The translations under genes and the position numbers were made by a program. Positions 6,763 through 16,240 of a stretch of DNA of 57,131 nucleotides are shown piece after piece. Positions within the stretch are counted from its first letter, which is position 1. Each line of letters starts with the position of its first letter. The stretch lies in the NCBI GenBank assembly GCA_027487895.1, contig JAIYCS010000048.1, positions 1 to 57,131 of the forward strand, written 5' to 3'. The DNA comes from Sediminibacterium sp. GTDB lineage: Bacteria; Bacteroidota; Bacteroidia; Chitinophagales; Chitinophagaceae. The notes beneath the pieces were generated by a model. That model searched no databases. It was not told where the DNA came from and saw nothing but the letters and a program-made list of their open reading frames with translations.

Positions 6763-7476
6763 TTAGTCTTTTAAAGTAGCGCCAAAAATTTGTTCAAAAT
6801 TTTGTTTGACTACCTCTTTTACTTCCTGCATAGGCACAGCTCGTCCCAATTCTTTTTGTAAAGACGTTACTTGTTTATCAGGTATTCCACAAGGAACAAT
6901 ATTATTAAAATATGCTAAATCGGTATTAACGTTTAATGCAAATCCGTGCATGGTAATCCAACGGCTACACTTAATACCCATCGCGCAAATTTTGCGTGCT
7001 AATTTTTTGTTGTCCGGATCCAACCATACCCCCGTTTCGCCGGCGCTTCTACCTGCCACTACACCATAATGTGCAAGGGTTAAAATAATCACTTCTTCTA
7101 AACTTCTTAAATACCAGCCCAGGTCGGTTTTAAATTTTTCTAAATCTAAAATGGGATAACCCACCAGTTGTTCGGGGCCATGAAATGTAATATCACCGCC
7201 TCTATTAATATGAAAATAATCGATACCATTGGCCTCCATAAATGCAGTAGTCATCAGTACATTAGCCGCATTGCCATTTTTACCTAAAGTATATACGGGA
7301 GGATGCTCAACAAATAACAAATGATTTTTTGTAGGCCACTCCGTTACAGGAATTTCGTTTTGATTCCTGTAACTCGCCTTAATAGCCGAGTTGGCGCTCA
7401 ATAAAGACTCTTGATAAGCCCAAACCTCTTTGTACCTTCTCGTACCTAAGTCCTCAAAAAAAACTTCCTGCTGCAT
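6763..7476 (-). CDS. lipB: Octanoyl-[ACP]-protein N-octanoyltransferase
   Basis: LipB moves octanoate from acyl carrier protein to lipoyl domains, the first step of lipoate assembly on 2-oxoacid dehydrogenases and GcvH. The 237-residue protein has the signature RGGDITFHGPEQLVGYP (residues 92-108), the active-site lysine region RKICAMGIK (K162) and the catalytic cysteine C196 in NNIVPCGI. Its length is normal. The ATG at 7476 lies 4 bases after a TACTTTTG promoter box, suggesting a leaderless message, and rluD is transcribed away from it 39 bases upstream. Confidence 0.95.
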   Translation of the reverse strand: MQQEVFFEDLGTRRYKEVWAYQESLLSANSAIKASYRNQNEIPVTEWPTKNHLLFVEHPPVYTLGKNGNAANVLMTTAFMEANGIDYFHINRGGDITFHGPEQLVGYPILDLEKFKTDLGWYLRSLEEVIILTLAHYGVVAGRSAGETGVWLDPDNKKLARKICAMGIKCSRWITMHGFALNVNTDLAYFNNIVPCGIPDKQVTSLQKELGRAVPMQEVKEVVKQNFEQIFGATLKD

Positions 7477-7480
7477 TGCA

Positions 7481-7488
7481 CAAAAGTA
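7481..7488 (-). promoter_or_regulatory. -7 box of lipB
   Basis: TACTTTTG on the minus strand matches TAnnTTTG and ends 4 bases before the lipB ATG. Confidence 0.55.
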
Positions 7489-7502
7489 GGAAGGTTTGGG
7501 GC

Positions 7503-7510
7503 TATTTTTG
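7503..7510 (+). promoter_or_regulatory. -7 box of rluD-like gene
   Basis: TATTTTTG matches TAnnTTTG and ends 5 bases before the pseudouridine synthase ATG. The divergent lipB box lies 14 bases away, so the two promoters overlap. Confidence 0.55.
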
Positions 7511-7515
7511 CAAGT

Positions 7516-8568
7516 ATGGAACCGGATATTGATTTATTTATTGAAGAAGGTGCAGAAACCCTCTACGAGAGAAAAACCTTTGTTATAGACAAGGGACAAG
7601 AGCCGTTTCGTATAGACAAGTGGGTTCAAACACATATGGAGGGAGCCACCAGAAGCAAGGTTCAACAAAGTATTGAAGCCGGTTTTTTAACCGTAAATGG
7701 AAAAAATGTTAAAAGCAACTATAAGGTAAAACCCGGAGACGAGATTTTAATCATGAGTTTGGTAAATCCCGAAACGCATGTTTTAAAAGCAGAAAATATT
7801 CCTTTAAATATTGTATTTGAAGACGACGCAGTTATGGTCATTAATAAACCATCTAACATGGTGGTTCATCCGGGGGTTGGAAATTATACAGGCACCTTAC
7901 TTAATGGTGTTGCTTATTATTTGCAACAACAAAATCCAAACATCGACGAGCAATCATTGCCACGTTTTGGTCTTGTACACCGCATCGATAAAAATACAAC
8001 CGGACTCATTGTACTTGCAAAAACCGCAGAAGCGGCAGCACATTTAGCCAAACAATTTTTTAACCATACCGTAGAAAGAAAATACACCGCACTTGTATGG
8101 GGCGATGTTACAGAAGACAGAGGAACCATTGAAGCACATATTGCGCGCCACAAACAAAACCGAAAAACCTTTGACGCATACCCAGAAGGCGATATAGGCA
8201 AACACGCTATTACCCATTACACCGTTTTAGAGCGTTTTAATTATGTAACCCTCATTAGTTGCGTTTTAGAAACCGGCCGAACACATCAAATACGTGTACA
8301 CTTAAAACATATTGGTCACACTTTATTTAACGATCAAGAATACGGCGGAGACCGCATTTTAAAAGGAACTATTTATACGAAGTACAAACAGTTTGTAGAC
8401 AATTGTTTTGATGCATGCCCTAGATGCGCACTTCATGCTACTACACTTGGCTTTGTGCATCCTGTCACCAATGAGTTTATGAAATTTGAAGCAGCCATAC
8501 CTTCTGATATGCTTGCAGCCATTGATAAATGGAGAGGGTATGTACAAAATAAAACACGCACCGAATAG
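7516..8568 (+). CDS. rluD: RluA/RluD-family 23S rRNA pseudouridine synthase
   Basis: This 350-residue RNA-modifying enzyme isomerises uridine to pseudouridine in large-subunit rRNA. An S4 RNA-binding domain covers about 31-93 (FRIDKWVQTH, VNGKNVKSNYKVKPGD). The catalytic domain contains HRIDKNTTGL with the nucleophilic Asp D158, and ETGRTHQIRVHL (about 254-265) near the end. The family and likely RluD assignment are firm; the exact target positions are inferred. Its stop codon lies inside a terminator hairpin that also ends the convergent gene. Confidence 0.9.
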   Translation: MEPDIDLFIEEGAETLYERKTFVIDKGQEPFRIDKWVQTHMEGATRSKVQQSIEAGFLTVNGKNVKSNYKVKPGDEILIMSLVNPETHVLKAENIPLNIVFEDDAVMVINKPSNMVVHPGVGNYTGTLLNGVAYYLQQQNPNIDEQSLPRFGLVHRIDKNTTGLIVLAKTAEAAAHLAKQFFNHTVERKYTALVWGDVTEDRGTIEAHIARHKQNRKTFDAYPEGDIGKHAITHYTVLERFNYVTLISCVLETGRTHQIRVHLKHIGHTLFNDQEYGGDRILKGTIYTKYKQFVDNCFDACPRCALHATTLGFVHPVTNEFMKFEAAIPSDMLAAIDKWRGYVQNKTRTE

Positions 8569-8578
8569 TGCGTGTTTT
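8551..8578. terminator. Bidirectional terminator between rluD and Asp-box gene
   Basis: An 11-bp perfect stem AAAACACGCAC/GTGCGTGTTTT with a 6-base loop overlaps the rluD stop codon (8566-8568). With A-rich and T-rich flanks it can work for both convergent genes. Confidence 0.85.
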
Positions 8579-8602
8579 ATAAAAGATATCCATAAAGTTT
8601 TT

Positions 8603-11089
8603 TTACTTTTTAGCGGCCGCTTTTTGTAGCGCCTCTAATTTTGCGATGTATATGCTCCTTCCGTGTGTACCTAAAATGATTTCATTGTCACGCGGATGAA
8701 CTACAATATCATGAATAGGCACACTTGCTGGTAACCCCTTATTCCACATCATAGAACTATTACCGCCATCTAAACTCACATAAAGACCACCATCTGTACC
8801 AACATATAAAACGTTTTCGTTTATAGCGTCTTCTTTAATAACGTTTACAGGCTCAACCGGAAGGTCTTTCATGATTTGCTTCCAAGTGGTACCGTAATCG
8901 TCAGAACGGTATACATAAGCGTTAAAATGGTCATTACGGTAGCCGTTTAAAGTTACATACACACGGGCTTCATTAAAAGCACTCGCTACTACCCTGCTAA
9001 CATACAATCCCTTTGGTAAGCCTTTGTTTAAAAGTGAAAAAGTATAACCACCATCTTTAGTAACCTGAACATTACCATCATCAGAACCTACATAAACAAG
9101 ACCAAACTTGATTGGGCTTTCACTGATGGTGGTTAAAGTTCCAAAAGGAACGTCACCTTGTGCGGGATTGGTGGTTAAATCGGCACTAAGCGTTACTAAG
9201 CTGTCGCCTCTGTTAAAAGAACGGTGAAATTTATTACTTCCATAATAAAATACATCTTGATTGTGTCTACTTAATAAAATAGGTGTTTGCCAGTTGTAAC
9301 GTAGCGCTGTTTCTCCTAAATCGCGAGAAGGTCTTACCGATTTTCTTTCTTTGGTTAATAAATTTTGACGAGAGTATGCACCAAATTGAGAACCACTATA
9401 AACCGTTTTATTGTCTCTAAAATCAACTTGCACTTGCATACCATCTCCACCATTGATACCAGTAAATGGATTGTGCCCACTATCATACCAATCATAATTT
9501 TCTTTATTGGTACTAGAACCATACCAGGTTCCATTATCTTGTAAACCACCATACACATTATATGGCCTCGCCATATCCACTGCAATATTGTAAAACTGTC
9601 CAACAGCAGGCGTATTGGCTTTAAACCAATGTTCACCATCATCATAAGTAATATTACAACCTCCGTCATTCCCTAAAATCATGTGGCTATCACGCTTTCC
9701 ATTCATCCAAACATAGTGATGATCAGAATGCACGTTTTCTTTACCAATTTCTTTAAAGTTTTTTCCACCATCGGTGCTTAACACAACACCAACACCTGTT
9801 AAAACAATTTTATTATCGTTGGTTGGACTCACAAATACTTTGCCAAAATAATAACCATAGGTACTATAAATACCAATGGTTTTATCGTGCGTTTTTTTCC
9901 AGCTCGCACCACCATCATCGCTACGGTATAATTCGGCACCATAAATAGGTGTTTCAAAAAGCGCAGTATTAGCATCGTATAAATAATCCCAAATACAGGT
10001 AGGTGCTAAAGTTCCATTTTTTACAGCCTCTTTAATACTAGCAGCTGAATACTTTGTAGGCAGTTGGTTGCGCGGCGATTTAACAAATGCGTTTAATTTT
10101 TTATCATCAAGTGCCGCAAATTGTTCTTTGCTTAAATCTTTAAAATCCCTTAAAACATACCTTGTTGTATCGGTGGTATTTTTTAATGCTGTTTCTGGTT
10201 GGTGAAAATTATTATCAACAACCGCAAATACGGTATTTGGATTTTGAGGATATACGGCTAAACCAATTCTTCCAACACCATCACCATTTGGAAATCCAGA
10301 ACTTGGTGTATTGATTTGCTTCCAAGTATTACCGCCGTCTGTACTCTTATATATACCACTTGTTTTACCTGACTCTTCAAAGTTAGAAGCCGTTCTAGTT
10401 TTATACCACATAGCCGCATATAATACAGATGGATTTTTTGAATCGATATCTAAATCAACGGCACCTGTATTGGCATCTACATATAAAGTTTGATTCCAAG
10501 TTTTACCACCATCTGTAGTTTTGTAAACACCACGCTCTTTATTAGGAGAATACAAATGACCTAAAGCTGCCACCCACGCTGTGTTAGGCTCTTTTTCATC
10601 AATCACAATTTTACCAATGTGATGGCTTTCTGGTAGTCCAAGATAATCCCAAGACTTACCACCATTGCTAGATTTATAAACACCAATACCAGCATACGAT
10701 GATCTACTACTATTTACTTCACCGGTACCAATCCAAATGATATTACTTTTCCAATTCACCGCTATTGCACCAATGGTTAAAATAGCTTCTGAATCAAACA
10801 CCGATGTAAAACTTTGACCATTATTAATGGTATGCCATAAACCACCTGTTGCATAGGCTACATAAAAATTAGTAGGATCTTCGGGGTTAACAGCCATGTC
10901 AACAACCCTTCCACTCATGACACTGGGTCCAATATTTCTAAAGGCCGTTCCATTAACAGTAGAAGCTTCCAATAATTTTTTACGCTGTTCGATAGAAGAT
11001 AATCTTTCTGAAGCAGGCGTAGGCTTGATTTGTGCGTTGCCAAACAAAGCGAATGTTAGCAAAAGGCAAAAACTGAGTATTTTTCTCAT
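8603..11089 (-). CDS. Secreted Asp-box (BNR/sortilin-like) beta-propeller protein
   Basis: This 828-residue protein has a signal peptide (about 1-19, ending GNAQ) and multiple Asp-box repeats of the S/T-x-D-G-G-x-T-W type: SSNGGKSW, TTDGGKTW, STDGGNTW, SDDGGASW, TKDGGYTF and SDDYGTTW. The repeats define one or two beta-propellers, as in sialidase-like and VPS10 proteins. Databases often label this family glycosyl hydrolase, but no catalytic residues of a known glycosidase can be pointed to. No C-terminal type IX secretion domain is evident, so it is probably periplasmic or outer-membrane associated. It is monocistronic. Confidence 0.8.
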   Translation of the reverse strand: MRKILSFCLLLTFALFGNAQIKPTPASERLSSIEQRKKLLEASTVNGTAFRNIGPSVMSGRVVDMAVNPEDPTNFYVAYATGGLWHTINNGQSFTSVFDSEAILTIGAIAVNWKSNIIWIGTGEVNSSRSSYAGIGVYKSSNGGKSWDYLGLPESHHIGKIVIDEKEPNTAWVAALGHLYSPNKERGVYKTTDGGKTWNQTLYVDANTGAVDLDIDSKNPSVLYAAMWYKTRTASNFEESGKTSGIYKSTDGGNTWKQINTPSSGFPNGDGVGRIGLAVYPQNPNTVFAVVDNNFHQPETALKNTTDTTRYVLRDFKDLSKEQFAALDDKKLNAFVKSPRNQLPTKYSAASIKEAVKNGTLAPTCIWDYLYDANTALFETPIYGAELYRSDDGGASWKKTHDKTIGIYSTYGYYFGKVFVSPTNDNKIVLTGVGVVLSTDGGKNFKEIGKENVHSDHHYVWMNGKRDSHMILGNDGGCNITYDDGEHWFKANTPAVGQFYNIAVDMARPYNVYGGLQDNGTWYGSSTNKENYDWYDSGHNPFTGINGGDGMQVQVDFRDNKTVYSGSQFGAYSRQNLLTKERKSVRPSRDLGETALRYNWQTPILLSRHNQDVFYYGSNKFHRSFNRGDSLVTLSADLTTNPAQGDVPFGTLTTISESPIKFGLVYVGSDDGNVQVTKDGGYTFSLLNKGLPKGLYVSRVVASAFNEARVYVTLNGYRNDHFNAYVYRSDDYGTTWKQIMKDLPVEPVNVIKEDAINENVLYVGTDGGLYVSLDGGNSSMMWNKGLPASVPIHDIVVHPRDNEIILGTHGRSIYIAKLEALQKAAAKK

Positions 11090-11134
11090 AGTGGTACTTA
11101 TAATTTGTATTTTTAAGTGATTAAATGTAAGAAA

Positions 11135-11827
11135 ATGCGCCTTCTTTTTACCCTTTTTTCTCTATTATTTTACACGAGTGTAATGGCCCAGTGCAAGACC
11201 TTTAAACTCACTTCCAAAGGGGATACGCTCAATTGCACAGAAGCCAGTGGTGTAAAAAGAGGTAAATGGAAAATAGAGTTCCCTCCCATTCGAGGTGAAA
11301 GGGGCTACGTGGAAGAAGGAGTGTTTGTAAACGATAAAAAAGAAGGCACTTGGCGCCGATTTAATCTAATGGGCGACCCATTAGCGATTGAAAATTATAA
11401 ATGGGGATTAAAAAACGGTTTATGCACCTATTTAGCCATTCAAGGTATTGAAAGAGAAGAATCCTGGAAAGCGATTGACCCTTCTAAACCCTATGATACC
11501 ATTGACGTTCAGGATATCAACAATCCCAATTTATATGAAAAGGTGATTGTAAAAACAACGGGGGCTTCTCTTAAACACGGCACTTGGAAAATTTACGACC
11601 CATACACAGGTCAAAAATTAAGAACCGAAAACTGGATACTGGATGTTTTACAAGACCCAAATGCAAAAAAAGAAGGGCCCATTGATACGAGCGGTGAGTT
11701 ACCAAACACAAACACACCTAAATCAAAATCGGACACCGCTGTTAAAAAAGTAATTCCTAAAGAAGTACTCGAATTTCAAAAGAAAAATAAAGGCAAAAAA
11801 ATAGTGGACGGTAAAACCGGCGGATAA
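11135..11827 (+). CDS. Secreted MORN-like repeat protein, unknown function
   Basis: This is a 230-residue exported protein. An ATG at 11135 gives a clean signal peptide ending SVMAQ; the frame is open to a GTG 18 bases upstream, which would only prepend Lys-rich residues. The mature protein has loose G-x-W-x-x-F/Y repeats (GKWKIEF, GTWRRFN, GTWKIYDP) like those of MORN and YwqK-type proteins, and a charged C-terminal tail rich in Lys, Pro and Thr. I do not recognise a function. Its end lies 4 bases from the convergent esterase. Confidence 0.65.
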   Translation: MRLLFTLFSLLFYTSVMAQCKTFKLTSKGDTLNCTEASGVKRGKWKIEFPPIRGERGYVEEGVFVNDKKEGTWRRFNLMGDPLAIENYKWGLKNGLCTYLAIQGIEREESWKAIDPSKPYDTIDVQDINNPNLYEKVIVKTTGASLKHGTWKIYDPYTGQKLRTENWILDVLQDPNAKKEGPIDTSGELPNTNTPKSKSDTAVKKVIPKEVLEFQKKNKGKKIVDGKTGG

Positions 11828-11831
11828 ACCC

Positions 11832-12656
11832 TTATTTGATTGCCAACATAAAGCTTTTTGCAAAGTATTGCAATTGATAATCGATACTATTACTCCAATA
11901 TGCTTTGTTGTGTCCTCCAGGCCTTTCGGTGTAATCATGATCAATTTTATTAGTAAGCAGCAATTGATGTAAAGACCTGTTTACATCAATAAAAAAATCT
12001 GATACCCCACAATCAAAAATAATATGAAGCTGACCTGACTTTAGATTTTTTGCAATGGTAACCACCGAATAATCGGTCCAGTTTTGAGGTTGTTCGATGA
12101 TCGTTCCCAATGATTTTTTAATATCCCAACTATTTGGAAAGGGTCTAATATCTACCCCACCACAAACACTACCCGCATTGCCAAATAAATCCGAATGTCT
12201 GATGCCTAAAAAGAGGCCACCATGTCCACCCATGCTTAGCCCTGTAATGGCTCGGTGATCTTTGTTTGCAGATGTTGGAAAATTTGAATCGATATAAGGA
12301 AGTAATTCTTTGGTAATAAATGTTTCATATTTAATAGAATCATTAATGGGGCTGTCATAATACCAACTACCATATCCCCCATCAGGACAAACAAGCATTA
12401 CCTGGTATTGATCTGCCCTAGATTGTAATTGTGGCGCATCTTTTAGCCAACTTCCATAATTGCCACTATATCCGTGTAATAAATAAACAACTGGAAATTT
12501 AACCCCAGTTTGCTTTGCAGCATTATCAGGAATTACAACAGCTACTTTAACGTTCTTATGCATGGCATTACTATACACTACAATCGTATCAACACGTGCA
12601 GCATTTGTAACAAAAGCAATACTTAAACAAACAAAAATGGATAGAATATTTTTCAT
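11832..12656 (-). CDS. Secreted alpha/beta-hydrolase esterase
   Basis: This 274-residue esterase is of the esterase D/tributyrin esterase type, with a signal peptide (about 1-19). The oxyanion-hole region is YLLHGYSGNYGSW, the nucleophile elbow GLSMGG places Ser at 141, a likely acid is D220, and H249 lies in PGGHNKAYW. Related secreted enzymes remove acetyl or feruloyl groups from polysaccharides or hydrolyse short acyl esters; the substrate is open. It follows the M1 peptidase gene in the same direction but a strong terminator separates them. Confidence 0.85.
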   Translation of the reverse strand: MKNILSIFVCLSIAFVTNAARVDTIVVYSNAMHKNVKVAVVIPDNAAKQTGVKFPVVYLLHGYSGNYGSWLKDAPQLQSRADQYQVMLVCPDGGYGSWYYDSPINDSIKYETFITKELLPYIDSNFPTSANKDHRAITGLSMGGHGGLFLGIRHSDLFGNAGSVCGGVDIRPFPNSWDIKKSLGTIIEQPQNWTDYSVVTIAKNLKSGQLHIIFDCGVSDFFIDVNRSLHQLLLTNKIDHDYTERPGGHNKAYWSNSIDYQLQYFAKSFMLAIK

Positions 12657-12670
12657 ACGCAGTGTTTAAT

Positions 12671-12705
12671 AAAAAAAGCCACTTGAAGATAAATCAAGTG
12701 GCTTT
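12671..12705 (-). terminator. Terminator after the M1 peptidase gene
   Basis: A 12-bp perfect stem (12675-12686 with 12694-12705, loop of 7) runs into T residues on the minus strand, 20 bases after the peptidase stop codon. Confidence 0.85.
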
Positions 12706-12724
12706 AATTATAGATAATCTTTTA

Positions 12725-15109
12725 TTATTTTTTCTTTTCTTGAGCGGCTTGCATTGGATTTAATCCAAATGACTGACCTCTACCAAGTGTACGTTGCTTG
12801 AACAACGTAAACTTACTAGGCTCAGCACTTACATTACCCCAGAAATTATTGGTTTCATTGATATCAGCTGTTTCACGCATTGGATCTAGTTTAATGCTCG
12901 CAACTTCTTTACGCGACATAAATACGCGAGAAACTTTGTTTTCATTTTTACGCCAAATTTGCGCGCCAATACGCTCTGTTTCTTTGGTACCATCTTTGTA
13001 AGTAAACTCAACAATAATTGGCATTACAAGTCCACCCTTATTGGTAAAAGTGATTTCATATAAATGCACATTACTGTAGTTTGCTTTTTCTTCGTCAGAT
13101 AATACTTCGGGTGCACCAAAAGAAGGCATGCTATTTTTAGTTACAGAATCATAAGGCTCAATACCTCTTGCATAACGCCAGTAGAAATCTCTTAATGAAG
13201 TATCTGCATCCGTTGCAAAAATGATTGACTTGTCTTCTCTGTTTCTAATTTTAGAAATATCTTCAAATCTATTAAGTGTTGGTTTATCAATTGGCATTTT
13301 CATACCAGCTGCTCTACCACCCATACCACCAGCACGTGGTTGCGCAGATGCATCATACACCGCATGTGCTACCGAATCAATAGCTATATCACAAGCTTCA
13401 ATACTATAAAACCAACCTCTCCAAAACCAATCTAAGTCTACAGCACTTGCATCCTCCATGGTTCTAAATAAATCGGCAGGTGTTGGATGTTTGAATGCCC
13501 AACGTCTTGAGTATTCTCTAAATGCAAAATCAAATAGCTCTCTACCCATGATGGTTTCACGTAAAATATTTAAACCAGTACCTGGCTTAGAATACGCATT
13601 AGGGCCAAACTGAATAATATTTTCACTGTTGGTCATAATCGGCTCTAACTGATCTTTAGGCGCTTTCATGTAATCAACAATACCAAAAGCAGGTCCTCTA
13701 CGTGAAGGGTATTTGTTATCAAACAATTCTTCAGTTAAATATTCAACGAAGGTATTTAAGCCTTCATCCATCCAAGACCACTGACGCTCATCAGAGTTCA
13801 CAATCATTGGGAAGAAATTATGACCTACTTCATGAATGATTACGCCAATCATACCAAGCTTTGTTGCTTCACTGTATGTGCCATCTTTATTGGTACGACC
13901 ATTATTAAAGCAAATCATTGGATATTCCATACCATTTGAAGCTTCAATACTTTGAGCAACAGGGTACGGATAAGGGATTGAAAATTTAGAATAAGAACGA
14001 ATGGTATGCGCTACAACTTTAGTAGAATATCTTCTCCATAAATTGTAAGCTTCTTTAGGATAGCCACTCATACACATCACTTTCTTACCCTCAACATAAG
14101 TTGGCATTGCATCAAAAACAAACTTACGGCTCGCTGTCCATGCAAAGTCACGCACATTATCTGCTTTGAACACCCAAGTTTTTTTAGCTGTGCTTTTTTG
14201 CTTTTCTGCATTTTTAGCTTCTTCAAGTGTTACTACTTCAACTACATCTTTTGCAGTTTGCGCCGTTTTCCAACGAGCCAACTGTGCAGGTGTTAAAACC
14301 TGTGCATAGTTTTGACACTCACCTGTACCCATAATAACGTGATCGGCAGGTGCAGTAATAGATACATTATAATTACCAAAAGTTAAAGCAAATTCGCCTC
14401 TACCTGTAAACTGATGATTTTGCCAACCCTGAAAATCAGAGTATACGCAAAGTCTTGGGAACCACTGTGCCATGGTAAACACACTGTTTCCATCTTCAGG
14501 GAAGAATTCGTAACCCCCTCTGCCTCTAAACACCAAACGGTCAGAAATTTTGTACGACCATGTGATATTGAAAACAAATTTTTGACCTGGCATTAATGTT
14601 GTTGGTAAATCAACACGCATCATGGTTTGATTAATCGTGTATTTTAAAGGCTTACCGTTAGCATCTGTAATTTTAGAAATAATATGACCGTAGCCATTGT
14701 CTTTTTTTGCATCTTCCAAGGCTTTAATAGATTCTTGAGAAACCTGACGAAGCGAACTTCCGTCCTGAAAATCAGCTTTGTTTACGGTGCTATGCTCGTT
14801 TTCATCAAGCTGTAACCACAAATAAGTTAAAGCATCTGGAGAGTTGTTAAAGTATGTGATGGTTTCACTTCCCTTTAATAAAAGATTGGCTTCATCGAGT
14901 TCACACTTGATGTTGTAATCGGCACGTTGTTGCCAATATTTTGGTCCTGGTGCACCACTAGCAGTACGATACTCGTTGGGCGTAGATAAAATAGTCCCTA
15001 ACTGCTCAAACTTATTTCCGTGGTTTGAGGTTGGGTTGTTTTGAATGTTTTGCGCAATCGATACAGTGCTCACTGCAACAAACATTAAAAATGCAAAAAA
15101 TTGCTTCAT
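12725..15109 (-). CDS. Secreted M1-family zinc metallopeptidase
   Basis: This 794-residue gluzincin has a signal peptide (about 1-19). The zinc site is HEVGH (426-430) with the third ligand E449 in the WMDEG stretch, the spacing expected for M1 (HExxH-18-E). A GMEYP segment (393-397) takes the place of the GxMEN exopeptidase motif. The N-terminal beta domain and a long C-terminal domain fit the family. It lies 11 bases after the hupE-like gene and is probably cotranscribed with it. Confidence 0.9.
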   Translation of the reverse strand: MKQFFAFLMFVAVSTVSIAQNIQNNPTSNHGNKFEQLGTILSTPNEYRTASGAPGPKYWQQRADYNIKCELDEANLLLKGSETITYFNNSPDALTYLWLQLDENEHSTVNKADFQDGSSLRQVSQESIKALEDAKKDNGYGHIISKITDANGKPLKYTINQTMMRVDLPTTLMPGQKFVFNITWSYKISDRLVFRGRGGYEFFPEDGNSVFTMAQWFPRLCVYSDFQGWQNHQFTGRGEFALTFGNYNVSITAPADHVIMGTGECQNYAQVLTPAQLARWKTAQTAKDVVEVVTLEEAKNAEKQKSTAKKTWVFKADNVRDFAWTASRKFVFDAMPTYVEGKKVMCMSGYPKEAYNLWRRYSTKVVAHTIRSYSKFSIPYPYPVAQSIEASNGMEYPMICFNNGRTNKDGTYSEATKLGMIGVIIHEVGHNFFPMIVNSDERQWSWMDEGLNTFVEYLTEELFDNKYPSRRGPAFGIVDYMKAPKDQLEPIMTNSENIIQFGPNAYSKPGTGLNILRETIMGRELFDFAFREYSRRWAFKHPTPADLFRTMEDASAVDLDWFWRGWFYSIEACDIAIDSVAHAVYDASAQPRAGGMGGRAAGMKMPIDKPTLNRFEDISKIRNREDKSIIFATDADTSLRDFYWRYARGIEPYDSVTKNSMPSFGAPEVLSDEEKANYSNVHLYEITFTNKGGLVMPIIVEFTYKDGTKETERIGAQIWRKNENKVSRVFMSRKEVASIKLDPMRETADINETNNFWGNVSAEPSKFTLFKQRTLGRGQSFGLNPMQAAQEKKK

Positions 15110-15120
15110 AGCATAATTGA

Positions 15121-15705
15121 TTAAAGATGAAAATACCGCTCAATGGCCATTTGAAGAGAAAGTGTAAAGATGCCACCACTGACAATCAAAATAAAGTCTC
15201 TTCTAGGGGCTTTTAAAAGCGTTACGAATATAAATGAAATAACTAAAATAGCCATCACAATAAGAATTTGGCCTATTTCAAGCCCCACATTAAAGGCCAG
15301 TAAGGCTGGAGCAATATTTTGCTGTAATCCCAACAGGCTTTTTAGGTAAAAACTAAATCCTAACCCGTGAATAAGGCCAAAAAATAGGGCAAAAAAGTAG
15401 ATAACCGGAAATTTGGTATTAAAACTAAACTTCTTAACAAACATATTACTAATTGCTGTAATAAGTATGGTTACAGGAATTAGAAATTCGATCCAATTGG
15501 TGGCAAAATCGAGGTAATTAAAGACACTTAAAACAAGGGTAACCGAATGCCCAATGGTGAAGGCGGTAACAAGAATTAACCACTTTTTCCAATCAGATAG
15601 TTGATACCGAATACATAAGGCAGCTACAAATAAAATATGATCCATGCCAGATAAATTGGCAATATGATTGAATCCTATTTGTGTATACATCCAAAACTCA
15701 TGCAT
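15121..15705 (-). CDS. HupE/UreJ-like membrane protein
   Basis: This 194-residue integral membrane protein has about six hydrophobic segments. HupE-type signatures are present: GMDHILFVAAL near the start, GHSVTLVLS and FGLIHGLGFS. Family members are thought to move nickel or cobalt, but no hydrogenase or urease gene is in the window. I take the ATG at 15705; a TTG 9 bases upstream is a poorer start. It is followed after 11 bases by the M1 metallopeptidase gene and is divergent from a DUF6702-like gene. Confidence 0.8.
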   Translation of the reverse strand: MHEFWMYTQIGFNHIANLSGMDHILFVAALCIRYQLSDWKKWLILVTAFTIGHSVTLVLSVFNYLDFATNWIEFLIPVTILITAISNMFVKKFSFNTKFPVIYFFALFFGLIHGLGFSFYLKSLLGLQQNIAPALLAFNVGLEIGQILIVMAILVISFIFVTLLKAPRRDFILIVSGGIFTLSLQMAIERYFHL

Positions 15706-15751
15706 AAAAATCAAATTTTAATTAGACCTTTGTTGTCTAGATCAGGACATT

Positions 15752-16240
15752 ATGGTAAATATACTAATTCATTGGACGCTCACGAGCCTTTTGGCCATTT
15801 TGCACCCATTTTTTGTGTCTGTTATAGACATCACCCATAATCCAAAAGAGAGAAGTATTGAAATGAGCGTTCGCATTTTTAATGAGGATTTAGAAAAAAC
15901 ACTTCAAAAATACACCACTACCAAAATAGATATTTTACAACCCACCAATAGGGCTTTTGTTAATGAAGAAATTCAAAAATACATGACAAAGCATTTGACA
16001 GTTTTGGTTAATGGAACGCCCATTAAATATACCATCATTGGTTTTGAACAGCAAAAAGAAAGCACCTGGTGTTATTTTGAAGCACAAAATATTAATAGTG
16101 CCAACACCGTAGGAATAGACTGCGATATATTATACGATTTAGAAAACACGCAGGTCAATATCATACATGTTAAAAGTAAAGGCATCGAAAAAACGTACAA
16201 GTTGGATTACCCCAATAAAACCGCGAATTTTACTTTCTAA
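15752..16240 (+). CDS. DUF6702-like exported protein
   Basis: This 162-residue protein has an N-terminal hydrophobic segment (about 4-22, uncleaved or a signal peptide) and a beta-rich remainder containing HPFFVSVIDITHN and HVKSKGIEKTYKLDYP. It resembles DUF6702, a Bacteroidota family of unknown function; this is from memory of the motif and was not searched. It is divergent from hupE. Its stop codon abuts the stop codon of the convergent CNNM gene with no base between. Confidence 0.65.
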   Translation: MVNILIHWTLTSLLAILHPFFVSVIDITHNPKERSIEMSVRIFNEDLEKTLQKYTTTKIDILQPTNRAFVNEEIQKYMTKHLTVLVNGTPIKYTIIGFEQQKESTWCYFEAQNINSANTVGIDCDILYDLENTQVNIIHVKSKGIEKTYKLDYPNKTANFTF

